NCBI GenBank assembly: GCA_019648995.1
Contig: BLXT01002238.1
Coordinates: 1,443,760-1,479,102, forward strand
Reading direction: 5' to 3'
DNA: 35,343 nucleotides
Source: Plakobranchus ocellatus
Lineage: Eukaryota; Mollusca; Gastropoda; Plakobranchidae
Shown: positions 12,462-23,702 of the stretch, piece after piece
How the letters are laid out: each line of letters begins with the position of its first letter
Numbering within the stretch: the first letter of the stretch is position 1
Notes under the pieces: model-generated
Seen by the model: only the letters and a program-made list of their open reading frames with translations
Database searches by the model: none
Told to the model about the DNA's origin: nothing
Program-made: the position numbers and the translations under genes

Positions 12462-13212
12462 CATCATCATCATCAAGTGCCTTTCATGTAAGCGTTGGCG
12501 ATCATGTCCCTCCACAAATCCCTATCTTTGACGGCGGCCAGTACATCTGACACTTTTCCTGGTCCAAGCCATGTGGCCAGTCCATCCATTATCTTCTCCC
12601 TTTGTCTTCCTCTGCTTCTTTTTCCTTCAAACTTTCCTGTTGTTACCAAATGTTCCAGTTTTTCTCTTCTCATCACGTGGCTAGACGTTTCCTTATAGTT
12701 CTGACCAGTGATCTTCTTTTATTAGCTTCATTCAGAACTCTCTCATTTGTTTTCTTTGCGGTCCAAGGTATCCGGAGCATTCTTCTAAGGAACCACATTT
12801 CTGTTGCTTCTAGCTTATTTTGAATTTGCTTTGAGATTGTCGATGCTTCGCATCCATAAATTAGAACAGGTTCTATGTAGCACTGGAGGGCTCTTTTCCT
12901 CATTTCGATGGAGATGTGTTTATTTGTCAGGATTGTTTTCATCTTTTGAAAGTTGATCTTTGCCTGAGCAGTTCTTGCTGATATTTCTCTGTTTGTTTTT
13001 GCCATCGTTTGAAATTATTGTTCCTAGATATTTGAACTTTTCTGTTTGTTTGAGTTTTACTTCATTGATGAAAATATCACATTTTGGGGATTCTTGTTTG
13101 CGACTGATTACCATCACTTCTGTCTTTTTACTATTCAGTTCTAACCCTTTCTTTCTGCTTTCTTCTTCAACAATATTTAGAAGCATGTCCATAATCCTGT
13201 TCAGCACATAAG
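12462..13212 (-). mobile_element. LINE fragment: 3' end with C-terminal reverse transcriptase region
   Basis: Three overlapping frames on the minus strand give consecutive parts of an endonuclease-type non-LTR retrotransposon protein: GLELNSKKTEVMVISRK and FKYLGTIISNDG, then RALQCYIEPVLIYGCEA and EMWFLRRMLRIPW, then KRSRGRQREKIMDGLATWLG and DRDLWRDMIANAYMKGT. At least two frameshifts separate them, so it is dead and 5' truncated. It ends in a short TGA/ATG-type repeat (ATCATCATC on the plus strand), as RTE-like LINEs often do. The exact clade (RTE or a relative) is inferred. It lies in sense orientation in a POLE intron, about 45 bp from an exon. Confidence 0.88.
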
Positions 13213-13596
13213 CTTATCATCCCACAGAGGAAGCCTTCATGCCCTGCAAGCTTGCCAACCACAAATTCCACAGTCCTAGTTTCCAAGAGCTTTCAGTAAA
13301 GATGATTCAAGAATCCCTTAAATCCCCTACAATTCACTGGATTTTCAATAATTGTGATTAGATTGACAAGCACTAAAACATTTTAGGAAATTTCTCCATT
13401 AGAATGGAATCAGCTCAGATGCATGGTTGCAAAACAAGGAGTTGAGAAAAATATCTAGAATGGAATGAGCAACAGTAAAAATAACATGATATAATATTAA
13501 AATTTGATATTTTTTATATGGGGAATAAATATATTGTATAATTACACGATTTGTTAAAGTGGATAAGATATAACAATTAAGTTTAAAATTGATGCA

Positions 13597-13616
13597 TATA
13601 TATATATATATATATA
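13597..13616. repeat. TA microsatellite
   Basis: A run of alternating T and A of about 20 bases. A shorter one lies at 32156 to 32168. Confidence 0.95.
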
Positions 13617-15522
13617 AATATACATATCATAAGGTTGAAGAGATCTTACGTTTCACTGTAGAGAGTAACATTCTTTACTGTGAAAAGTAAATCATTCAAT
13701 TTGATAATTCATGGCAGCAACTAGTGCCATATGACAGATTTCACAATGAGGATTCAGGGAACTCCGGGAAAAGCAATTTTCCATGTATTTTTAATTCTTG
13801 CCCAAGAGCACTATATAAAATATCAAATTGAAGAAAATTTTACGAAGATTATGAATATATAACTTAAAGAGACAGCCGGTCTTAAAAAAAAAAAAGATAT
13901 TGAGGTATAAACTACTCTTACCTTAAACATGGAATTATAGATTCGTCAATATGAAAAAGCAGGTAAATAAACCCATCACAAACTATTATTGTGCACAATT
14001 ACTAATCTTTAAGTGAAAAAAAAATATAAAGGATTTCTAATCAAGGCTTAAGTATTTTGATGAAAGAAAAACATACATGAAACAGGTACCAATAAACATG
14101 TCGGTTGTAGGTAACAAACACTTTCTTTCAGAAAGTATAAAAAAAAAAATCGGCAAGCAATGCCAGTACATTAAATCTAGGTCTAGATGCAAATAATCTT
14201 GTAGAAAAAAAATTATATGTAACTTTGACTACTATGCAATTAAAAAAAAAAAAATAAATAAAAACATAGGCCTTCGTTGCACACTTTTGGACGTCATACA
14301 TTAGATCTATAGTAAGTCGCTATAATCCATGCAGTAAACAAAGCTGTAGAGCTTACGTCCGCTTTGAGCCTAACCTATTTTCTTACATACGCTTTGCAAG
14401 CCTTCGATTTATAAATGAATTGAGTCCGATGGAAAATGCTTTTCAGTAATAAAATGAAGGATATTTTAGAAACCTTCAACAAAAATTAAAATATGCAGTT
14501 AATCATTTTAAAACAAACCAAAGGCCTTAAGTACGTGCAAAAAAAAAAAAGAGTTTACATTGAGTTGCTATTGACCCAAGTGTACATAAAAGTATGGATA
14601 GGTAAGTGACTTGCGTCTCAAAACACAAGACCATTTGGACAGGTTTAAAAAAATCTTGAAGTGAAAGGAATCCCAGGACCTGCTTATTTTACGAATAAAT
14701 TCAATGGCCAGGTCCCTCTATTTCCTTTTAAAAAAGCCTCCAAATTTTCTGAAAACATCCGAAAGCGGACAAAGCACCCTGACAAATTATCAGGGAAATC
14801 CATCAAAATACGTCGCATATACTACAATTCGATAATTGTCAATAATGCATAATACTTTCTATCGGATATATTTGCCTTATGATTGAACATTACTACTGCA
14901 TTTTAGCTAACAATGACTGCATTTGGACCGAAAAATTTGGCGATTTACGATGACTTTTTTTGATAGGCAAATAATTTACAAAAAGATTTTGTTCTAGTTG
15001 ATTTTTTTTTTGTAGATCTAAACGATATTGTATTTCATTAGAACAAATAGCTAGAAAAGCGTAACATGTATTTCTTAACCAAAAATACAAATCTATGTGA
15101 CCATAATTTTTACGGAGTTACTGTAAGTCAAGATCGTTACATGCCAAAATACGCAGTCAAAGTATTTTTTCTTGATTTTCAAGTTTATTCAATACATAAT
15201 TAACAGTCAGACACAAAATAAAAAAAAATTGATGATTTGGTCACATGTTAGATCATTTTAAAACTTTACAATGAATTTTCAATCCTTATTGTGAAATCTG
15301 CTCTACGTCAGATCACACCGAGTCCCGCCTATGCTTATTTTATAACCCTTTTTTATTTTTTTTTTTTTTGCCATAGGTTTTATAATGCATGAAACTGTTT
15401 TTAATATACATAATTTAAAGAAAACCTTTCTTTCCAATTATGTGCCACAACAGCAGATGTTGGTCTTCTTATTTTTACTTTTTAATTTAGTTTTGTCAAG
15501 TTAAAGGGCAAAACTCATATAC

Positions 15523-15648
15523 CTCTGCAAGTCTCTTAGCTGTACTGATAGATGTGGATTTTTGATTTCCATAATCTTCAAGTTTGCGTGACATACTGCG
15601 ATTCTCAGCAATCAATTCAAATAATTCGGAGTCTGGCATGTTAGCAGC
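15523..15648 (-). CDS. POLE: POLE exon 8 of 16: thumb
   Basis: It encodes [20 protein letters not shown], then [20 protein letters not shown] and AE. It is one of the best-conserved thumb segments of Pol epsilon, and nearly all residues match the human protein. The acceptor is TGCACTTGCAG, the donor GCAGAG|GTATAT, length 126 bp, phase 0 at both ends. A 44-bp minisatellite begins 124 bases upstream of the acceptor in gene orientation. Confidence 0.97.
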
Positions 15649-15772
15649 CTGCAAGTGCAAAACAAAAAGGAAATACAAATTAAAAAATGATTGAGAGAAA
15701 GAGAAACAGCACGGCCTTCACTTTATAACCTGTTCAGTTTTGCTTTAGCCTCACTTAAAAGTCAAGTAAAAT

Positions 15773-16165
15773 GCCTAGACTGCCATGTGCCCGAATTTCC
15801 CTTGGGCCTTATTACTGCTTCCACTGCTATGCACCCAAACCTCACTGAAGTTTTCATTTTGCCTAGACTGCCATGTGCCCAAACATCACTGGGGTTTTCA
15901 TTTTGCCTAGACTGACATGTGCCCAAACATCACTGGAGTTTTCATTTTGCCTAGACTGCAATGTGCCCAAACCTCACTGGGGTTTTCATTTTGCCTAGAC
16001 TGCAATGTGCCCAAACCTCACTGGGGTTTTCATTTTGCCTAGAACGCTATGTGCCCAAACATCACTAGGGTTTTTATTTTTCTTAGACTGCCATGTGCCC
16101 AAACCTCACTTGGGCACATTATATTGCTCCGAGTGATATGTGCTCAAATCTCATAAGCACTTATT
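15773..16165. repeat. 44-bp minisatellite, about nine units
   Basis: The unit GCCTAGACTGCCATGTGCCC continues with AAACMTCACTGGGGTTTTCA and TTTT. Units begin at 15773, 15817, 15861, 15905, 15949, 15993, 16037 and 16081, exactly 44 apart, with a decayed ninth near 16126. Central units are nearly identical and the outer ones diverged. It lies in the POLE intron close to an acceptor. Confidence 0.95.
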
Positions 16166-16386
16166 TCAAGCATTTTTCTCAGTCAAAGGTATTAATCTCA
16201 AAAATACTGATCAAAACATTCTGAAGTGGTTTCCCTAGTACAGTAGGTGGAATTTTGGCATTCAAATCAAATTTTTTTAAGGGGAAGTTTGCTGCTCCAC
16301 TCTAATTAGATGCAGGCATTTAGTAATTGAATTGGTTAATGGCATCACACTAGGATATGTACCAATCCACATTTTCTGTTTGAGAA

Positions 16387-16682
16387 GGGTTAGATGAGTG
16401 TGAAATCACTAGTGATCCCGACATCTGTAATGAAGATCTCAGAGAGGATTGTGAAACTGTTGATGGAGAAGATCTAGATCTTGATTCTACTGTGATATCT
16501 AATCTACAGAATCAGGCTTAAGATGAAGATGATGATCTAGATCCACCAACTCCAAACTGAGCATCACAAGAATACTCTACTCCAGTCACTGGAATCAAAA
16601 AGTATCACAGGAATATGCCAGAGCAATTAAATGTGCAAAAACAAAATATCCTTTCATATATCATAATTCATGGGAAGTGGTG
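16387..16682 (+). pseudogene. Decayed acidic reading frame of unknown origin
   Basis: One plus-strand frame reads GLDECEITSDPDICNEDLRE, DCETVDGEDLDLDSTVISN, a stop, DEDDDLDPPTPN, a stop, ASQEYSTPVTGIKKYHRN. The strong Asp/Glu bias over about 60 codons is unlike the AT-rich surroundings. It resembles the acidic N-terminal part of some transposase-derived proteins, but I do not recognise it. Confidence 0.3.
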
Positions 16683-16745
16683 ACTCATCTGGTGGTGTAG
16701 TTAACTACCAAGTGAGAGGTCCGAAGTTAAAAGTTATCTCCAAGA
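16682..16745 (+). repeat. Possible tRNA-like SINE head
   Basis: CATCTGGTGGTGTAGTTAAC and GAGAGGTCCGAAGTTAAAAG resemble a tRNA-derived SINE head with weakened A and B boxes. Evidence is weak, and no second copy was found in the window. Confidence 0.25.
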
Positions 16746-17218
16746 CCATCTAAAATTGTGCATAAATAAAATGGTTTAAGTTTTCATCAATATACCGCAC
16801 AAAGGGTGGAAAACAAAGTAAATGATAGTTTGAACTGTCTGGATAAAGTTTGGATATAAATGTCAAGATCTAGAAATTATTAAGTATATAAAGTTTGAAA
16901 AAAAAAAGAACTCTGTCTCAAACACATCAGGTTTGTGAAATGCAATCAATTTTCATAAACTGCATAAAATTCAAAGGATATGGGTAAAAAACTTGATTCC
17001 TTTGCTTCTTCATAACACTCCACCGTAGTGCCGTAGCAAATTAAAGAGAAGTATCATCAGTTTAAGGCTATGGGAGATACTGCTTTTCGTTTTCCTACAG
17101 CAGAGTACAGCTTTGCTGGGCTGAGAAAATGTTAAATAGTCTGGGGCTGGCCAGTTTTAGGAAGTTCAGCTGTTCAAAACAATATGGCTTCTAAGGAATG
17201 AAAATCTCATTTGATTAC

Positions 17219-17371
17219 CTTGCTGTAGAGAACATCAAGCCAATAGTCTGCAACTTTTGCCACAGCTGCATAACACTCCTCAAGGGTTTTGCCCTTCAAG
17301 AATGCCTCAAAAACAGATGATTGAAAAATCTTGATGAGCTCCAACTCTCCTCGCCTCTTTACCTCGAAACC
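17219..17371 (-). CDS. POLE: POLE exon 7 of 16: thumb
   Basis: It encodes [20 protein letters not shown], then [20 protein letters not shown] and [11 protein letters not shown]. This follows the KKRY exon in every animal POLE and forms part of the thumb that grips the duplex. The acceptor is TTTTGCCAG, the donor AGCAAG|GTAATC, length 153 bp, both borders in phase 0. Only conservative differences from human POLE are seen. Confidence 0.97.
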
Positions 17372-17990
17372 CTGGCAAAATGAGGCAAAGTTTTTAATGT
17401 ATTGCTCTCAATTTGATTTGCTAATAAAATTTGGTGAAGTCTGGACCCAGTCCCTTTTAAGAGGACTTTCTCCTTAGGGCCATAACTAATGCATATGCAG
17501 AGAGATATAACATTTCACACAAAAAAAATTTCAAGGCAGCCGTTTTTTCTTTGATAAAAAACACACTTTTCAGTATCACAATCAAACCTTCATCTTCCAG
17601 ACTGAGCCATATAGCAACACATTAGAAATTTGTTTAGCTTCTACAATGTGAGCAGCAGATAATTATTTCAACTTCTATGACAGAAGTCCATAATATTTTT
17701 ACAACATTACTCTCTACCTTTTTTAAAATACTATTCAGATTTCTCATCCCATTCTCAGGAAAAAAGTGAAACATTATCCTTATAAGAATTATTGATAAAA
17801 AGGCACAAAGGTTTTTAAAAAAATATTTAATGAAGAAAAAATAAAGGTGACTAATTTTTTACTTATATAGTTACTTAATCTACTAATCCTCCTACAACAC
17901 TAATGCAACTTTATTAAATATCAAACACCACCACCTACATAATTATGTACTTCACTTTTGACAATTAATTCAAGAAAAAGTATACAAAAC
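17372..17990 (-). other. POLE intron, 0.6 kb
   Basis: Short AT-rich intron between the KKRY and GFEV exons. Its 5' splice site reads GTTTTG. Nothing else is seen. Confidence 0.85.
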
Positions 17991-18191
17991 CTTCAGCTCA
18001 GCCAGTGAACCATCAAAGTTGAAAACAGCATATCGCTTTTTCAGTTTCTTCCCTTCCTCCTTTGAAGCGGGCAAGATCATTGAGAGATAGGGTCCATCCA
18101 CCTCAAAAAATATTGAATTTTCACTATGTACAGAATAAGTAAGGCTTCCTGGATCTTCAAGCACTTGGTATTGATCATTTGTGAAGTAATC
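17991..18191 (-). CDS. POLE: POLE exon 6 of 16: palm to thumb, KKRY motif
   Basis: It encodes [29 protein letters not shown] and [20 protein letters not shown] before ELK. The KKRY motif near residue 52 of this exon is the Pol epsilon and B-family signature that binds primer-template in the minor groove. The acceptor is TTCCCACAG. The donor reads CTGAAG|GTTTTG, a poor match to GTRAGT, but the next exon starts exactly at the expected GFEV. Length is 201 bp and both borders are phase 0. Confidence 0.97.
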
Positions 18192-19668
18192 CTGTGGGAA
18201 GCACAAAAACATTAATATGTATAAATACTTCAGTAGAAAATGTGTTGAGTTCACCATGATCTCATAATTCATTTTACTTCATAGGCCATTATATATCAAT
18301 TGCTAAAGAAAAAAAGCCAAGCAAAAGATTAAAACCCATAAAAAATCTATATATGTGTAGATAGGTTTCAAGACAACACCTTCTTTTAAGTAACGCACAA
18401 TATGAGAGTGACTGGCCACTCAAAACAGAGGCTCCACATTATACAGTCATATACTTATTGATCATCCAATACAAAAACCAAACAAACTAGAATGTCTTTC
18501 TTTGGAAGAAAAACTCTATCTGCCAAGTATTTAAACACACTATTTGACTTGCATAGAGATATAGATCTCGATTTCATTAGTAGTAATAGTACTATGATGG
18601 TCTAGATAAACACTAATAAAAGCAACATTTGTGTCTTTGAGACAAGTTTACATATTGGTAAAGATCTATCAAAAATAAGATATGGTTTAGTTGAAGGATC
18701 TCAAAAAGACGTTTTAATGAAAAAAAGAACTCGAGGGAAAGAAAATGAGAAAGGGATCAAGACTGTAAAACAAATCCCACACTTGATCCTGAGCTATATT
18801 TTACATTAGATCTGCTGCAGGTTAGGTCTATATCCAATGCAAGCCCATTTCCGTTAGTTTAAAATTCTTTTATAAAAGTCCATTTCGGCGGCCTAAATCC
18901 TCAGTTATTTTATATTTTTTTCAGATGCTTTCATAAGGGTATCCATCAGATGATGGTATCTCTCTAAATTTTAGAAAGCAAGGCTTCTGTTTGTGTATTA
19001 TTCACAGTGGTTTATCAGTGTGAATGTTTGTAACAGTGCTCTAGCAGTAAATAGAATGAATACAGGGAATGGTAAAATTGTGGGATGAGATCATTTTCTT
19101 GAATTTTTATAAGAAAGAAAAAATGAAAATATTTTGTTCTATCTTTTATGAGTCAAATGAAAAGCAGGATTATTCATATTTATTTACTTCTGTGATTTAA
19201 AAATCTGAGCACCCAACATATAATCTAAATTATCTAAACATGGTTTAAAATCTCTGTAAAGGTTCCAGTAAGCCTTTTTTTAAACCTAAGAAGGGGGATT
19301 ATCATGAGTATTCTGTGCTTCAAACAAGTCCATTTGATAAGTAGAGGGGAAGGCCTCTGCCAATTCAATTGCAGAAGTTGAATGGTATGCCGAAATTTTT
19401 CTCTCCAAAATTTAGAATAAAATCTTTTTTTAACATGGGTGTTTGCGTATCTTCACTCATCAAGAGTTCTCTACACAAGAAAATGTGAACTGAAACCCTC
19501 CTACATGAGAAAAGGTTTTGGAATCTACTTGAATACAAATATCTTGGGTACTAATTTTTGTTTTCAGGGCAAACAATATTTTTATCAACAATACAGTTCT
19601 TGCAACAACTGCAGACAAAAAGAATATGATTATTGAATATGAAACTGTAAGCTGGCAACTGCATTTAC
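18192..19668 (-). other. POLE intron, 1.5 kb
   Basis: AT-rich sequence. I see no gene, repeat array or transposon end in it. Confidence 0.8.
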
Positions 19669-19813
19669 CTTGACCATAACATTCAACATGGCACCAGGAT
19701 AGGATATAGTCACTTTAGGCTTCTTTGGGTTGTTTGTTTTCACTGTGTAGTTTTCAGGAAAGCTGGCTGGCAGAACACACCAAATACCATCAGTATCCAG
19801 CTCAAGAGGCCTC
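19669..19813 (-). CDS. POLE: POLE exon 5 of 16: palm, motif C catalytic aspartates
   Basis: It encodes [20 protein letters not shown], then a short variable part, [19 protein letters not shown]. The DTDG of motif C carries a metal-binding aspartate of the polymerase active site (yeast Asp877 by approximate spacing); it is intact. The acceptor is CATATTCAG and the donor is CAAG|GTAAAT. Length is 145 bp, starting with the third base of a Gly codon and ending on a complete Lys codon. Confidence 0.97.
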
Positions 19814-21664
19814 CTGAATATGTTAACACATTGAAAATTGCTTATTTCTGTTCATAACATCCTTATAGTTATGAAACACATGACAAATTCTAACCTCATT
19901 ACTATATTACTATTAACAAGCTCCCCAGCAAATCCTTGAAATTTTTCTCAAGACCCCAAATCTTTTTTCGAGACCCCTTCATGGGTTAAAAAAAAAAAGG
20001 CCACCGCAGGAAAAAACAAGCTGTATAAAGTAAGTACAACACTCCTTGACACATCTTGTCTTATTTTTCAATCAACACTTAAGGTAACATATTTGATGCG
20101 ACTTTATTTTTAGTTTGAAGCCTCACCTTGAATTTCTTGCTTATTTATTGATTTCAACAACCTGTCTTGATTCATCATCATCATGATGTTTTGATTAATG
20201 TTCTCTACATATAACTTGGTCATAGTCATCCAGTAATTCATACATATATCACTCAGCTGGCAGTAAAATGCTCCCTACAATAAGCCTAGTGTCAAATGTG
20301 TGTGTGGGGGACTAGGTGAGTTTGTTTTACTCCTCTCTGTGTCAACCAATTTAATAGTTCTATTTCCACACTAATCTCATCTCTTATTTTAAAATTGTAC
20401 AGATACAAATTATGTATGATGAATCATGTATTCACATATGCATAGACCTAGGTCTAAATCCAAGTAGAAATACTTCTGAATCTTGATCTTAGGGAGGGAC
20501 AAAGAAAGAGAGAGAGAGAGAATAACAGTCAGACAGACAGACACTGAAGGACAGAATGAGAGAGAGTGAGAGGATGGTCAGACAAACTGGTTAACAAAAA
20601 GAATCAGAGAAAAGCAAGAGCAAAACAAAAGCGAGGTAGTAGGTATCACAGACTGACGCCTAGTGGCAGGCAAATTTGCTGTTGTATCCTAAAATTTCCG
20701 CCTGGTTCACCCTCGCTAACTCTATTAGTATCAATTAAACCTTATAAAAACTGATATATATTTTTATCAGCAATATTTCTTCTATCTGAATATCAAAGTT
20801 TCAAAAGAGGTTTTTCTTGAGAACCTTTTCAAATAAAGCGTTAAAGTGAACCTTATGTCATGAATCGGAAGCATTTTCAGCTGTCTTTTGAGTTCACATT
20901 TTGCCAGATCCCTTTACAGAAACCCGCTCTGAAAAGTGGGATTTAGTGTGATCGCCACAGAATACAGTGCATAAGACAGTACTTTGAACGAACTTTCCAA
21001 TGGTACCTTGCTTTAGAGATAGGCCTACTATCTATCTACTTAATTGGTTGGTTTTTTTTTTTAGTGCAATTTTGCCAGTTCTTCCTTTCATGATGGAGAT
21101 GGATATTCTTGAATTAAGCAGTAAGTATAGCCTTTCACAACTTTTTCCAAATTTTCTACGATCAAATAAGATATCTCAGCCTTTCTAGATCTAGATTTAG
21201 AATGGCGATCAAGAGCCCTAAAAACCTCAAGCACAAATTTAATTTTCTAACGTTGTTTGAATGAAAATCATGCCTGAATATAGCTCAAGCATATCTTAAT
21301 GAATAATGTGGCATTTTTAATTGATAGAGTTAGCAAATTTAATGGCTTTAAAGTACAGCAACGTTGCCGTTTAATTAGATCTGTGACCCCAAAAGGATAA
21401 TGTGGCGTCGTCAATGAAGGCCAAAGACGTTCATCTCTTTTATTTCATGTGAAGATTTTTCTATAATTGTATAGCTTGCTTCTCCTGAATGAAACAAGCT
21501 GACTATGGTAGATCCAGATCTAGAGCCTGCTAGAGTTGGTAATTATTATTGCAGACCTGCCAACCCTAAATTGTTCTCACAGGAATATGCCAGTACACAA
21601 TTAAATGCGCATGGATAAACCGTATTACACTTTTCATTATATACTCAACCATAGAGGGAGGGAC

Positions 21665-21676
21665 AGAGAAAGAGAA

Positions 21677-21735
<59 letters not shown>
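21665..21735. repeat. GA microsatellite
   Basis: About 70 bases of (AG)n, interrupted at its left side by AAAG. A shorter similar tract lies at 20505 to 20522. Confidence 0.97.
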
Positions 21736-21738
<3 letters not shown>

Positions 21739-21828
21739 CTAAGGTTGGTAAACTTTACTACATTGGTTTAACATATCTGTATGTAAACCTATCAATTAAG
21801 GATTTTTAAAAGTAGACCCAGGCACCTC

Positions 21829-22801
21829 GGCGTCACATGTCACAACAGACATTTCCAGTACACAAATCTTTTTATTCACCAAAGCAGATCAATAGATTTC
21901 ATTAAAGGTGTGTATTTTTTAACAAATTACAGATAGAACAAGATTAAAACAAAAGGAAATGAATAGGGGCACACTTTTTTTTAAAGAATTGGTGGAAACA
22001 TGTGTCTGTCGTGACACTGATTGTGTGACATATGCAGTCAACTGGAGACAAAATATTTTACGTAAAAAGAAAAAAAATCGGACCAAATACTTTAAAAGAC
22101 CTATCTAACTTGGAATTTAATAAATCATGTAACAGTAATAAACTTTAAAATTGTCAAAAACACATCTTGCAAGAAACGATGTTATTGTCAAGAGAGAAAA
22201 ACTTATGGGTTTTTTTTTCTATTTCGTTTGTTTAAAAAGTGCCAAAACAGCATAAAACAAGAATAAACTTGTTTTTAGAAGCTCAAATTTGTAGTTTACA
22301 TTTGAAAGAAGTCTACAGACTATCCTTCCATTCAAAATGGTGTATGTTGTTACATGAGCTGAGGGAATGCCAGCCCCTGTCATCATGCTCCCATGATGTC
22401 ACAACATACAGGTGGTTACATGCTTTGGTGTTAAGTCTAGTGTTTAAAAAATCTAGATCAAGTTGACAAGATATAGCTAGTGAAATATGTACCTCAAGAG
22501 TGTTTTAAAGGCAATGCCGACAATTTTAAAAAAATAATTGCTTTTATAAAGTCTGTCGTGATGCGTGATTACCAACAGTTTTGGCATCACAAAAGATAAA
22601 ACAACAGTTTTATCTTTCTCACACCAAGTTTGCTTTAGATCTATGCTGTCAACGATGTGCAATGGGTAAACAAAGCAATTAATACACCTAAAAAATGTAA
22701 AAACGACCCTGATCAGCAAATATCTTAATTAATTTCGGTGTCTGTTGTGACATCTCCAAATTAAAATGTCTGTTGTGACACTAGAAATAATGTGTGACGC
22801 C
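21829..22801. mobile_element. Inverted-repeat element of unknown class, about 973 bp
   Basis: The left end reads GGCGTCACA followed by TGTCACAACAGACATTT. The right end carries the inverse, AAATGTCTGTTGTGACA, then 12 extra bases and TGTGACGCC. Further copies of TGTCTGTYGTGACA lie inside at about 22002 (direct) and 22739. No clear target duplication was seen. The frames inside (22239 to 22466 plus, 22477 to 22719 minus) are not recognisable. Confidence 0.6.
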
Positions 22802-23000
22802 AATTTGACCTTGCCTGTACACACCTCCATTCATTGTTAGAGTGAAACCAAGTGTGCTGATTCTAAAAACATGAATCTGTTCTTTGTGAAGCAAAGCAGT
22901 TTCCTGTTTAGAAAAGCCGGTGTCAGGCCAAGTTCGATTATCATTATGTTTATTCTTTTCATACTTGTTCTCAGAGTAGCATTGGGTGCCTAGTCCTTAA

Positions 23001-23702
23001 CTCTTAATTTACCATATCGCCTAGTATCGCCCGTACTTGAGTTTTACCAAATCGCCCGCCATCGCCCGCTAATATTTGCGTTAACTATGCACTTTTTCTG
23101 TATGGAACAGAGCCTATTTATTTTTATAGTTTCTAACGTAAGAGAGCTCTATCGGCAGTTAGATAGTTCTACTTTCGTTTGTTCTTTACTGCATGAGAAT
23201 CGGTTAAATAGAAGTGGTACGGCCATTTCTTATAAAATGGTTTTCAATTTCTTAAGCCAGCTTGTCCGTCCAGACCCAAAAATGAAGAAGTAGATAACAT
23301 TGTTGATGAGGAATAAGGAGATATAGACAATGAAAGTAATATGAGTAATGATGATAGAGGGATAGACAATCGAAGATTGGAACAATGGCACTCTAGATAT
23401 AGATCTAAACCTAGATCTAGAGTTGGGTTCGGACCCAGATTCGGAGGCACAGTCTGATAGGGGTGGTCATTTTTTACTATTTTTTTCCCACAATTTCTTG
23501 ATATAAAAGCATTACATGTTATATATGAGAAGAAAGCTTGTTCATTTCTCCTTAATATGGTGATTTTTAGAATTTTTTAAAACCAATATTTGAATTTATA
23601 CAATTTTTTTAGTGGGACCTGTTATGAAAAAAATTAAGAGTTATGCTCCTTGCATTGGTAAATTGGCTATAGAAATTCTACAAGGGCCTGGTAAATTAAG
23701 AG
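23001..23702. mobile_element. Non-autonomous piggyBac-like element, 702 bp
   Basis: The ends are perfect 14-bp inverted repeats, CTCTTAATTTACCA on the left and TGGTAAATTAAGAG on the right, each bordered by TTAA (22997 to 23000 and 23703 to 23706). TTAA duplication is the mark of piggyBac-superfamily insertion (also of some Kolobok elements). Subterminal copies of similar words occur inside near 23632 (ATTAAGAGTTATG) and 23656 (TGGTAAATTGG). The 68-residue plus-strand frame at 23087 to 23293 has no transposase signature that I recognise, so this is probably non-autonomous. Confidence 0.75.

Larger units (their letters stand above)
12417..15522 (-). other. POLE intron, 3.1 kb, with LINE fragment
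   Basis: The downstream end carries a LINE reverse-transcriptase fragment (12462 to 13212). A TA microsatellite lies at 13.6 kb. From 13.7 to 15.5 kb there is only AT-rich sequence with A and T runs. Confidence 0.85.
15649..17218 (-). other. POLE intron, 1.6 kb, with minisatellite
   Basis: It contains the 44-bp tandem repeat (15773 to about 16165), an acidic decayed reading frame on the plus strand (16387 to 16682) and a possible tRNA-like SINE head near 16.69 kb. Confidence 0.8.

Noticed and set aside
13213..13260. Possible YADD catalytic motif of the LINE just upstream of the fragment
   Set aside because: A GATGAT stretch could encode DD only with an extra frameshift; too weak to claim.
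17985..17996. Minor (U12) intron at the GTTTTG donor
   Set aside because: The donor lacks the ATCC core of U12 5' splice sites, so it is a weak ordinary site.
20566..20754. Basic 62-residue plus-strand frame after the GA repeat
   Set aside because: Its sequence follows from purine-rich simple repeat; no homology recognised.
22239..22719. Open frames inside the 973-bp inverted-repeat element
   Set aside because: No transposase motif or other family signature is visible; too short to be convincing.
23087..23293. Open frame within the TTAA-flanked element as a piggyBac transposase
   Set aside because: It lacks recognisable transposase motifs and is far shorter than the family's usual length.
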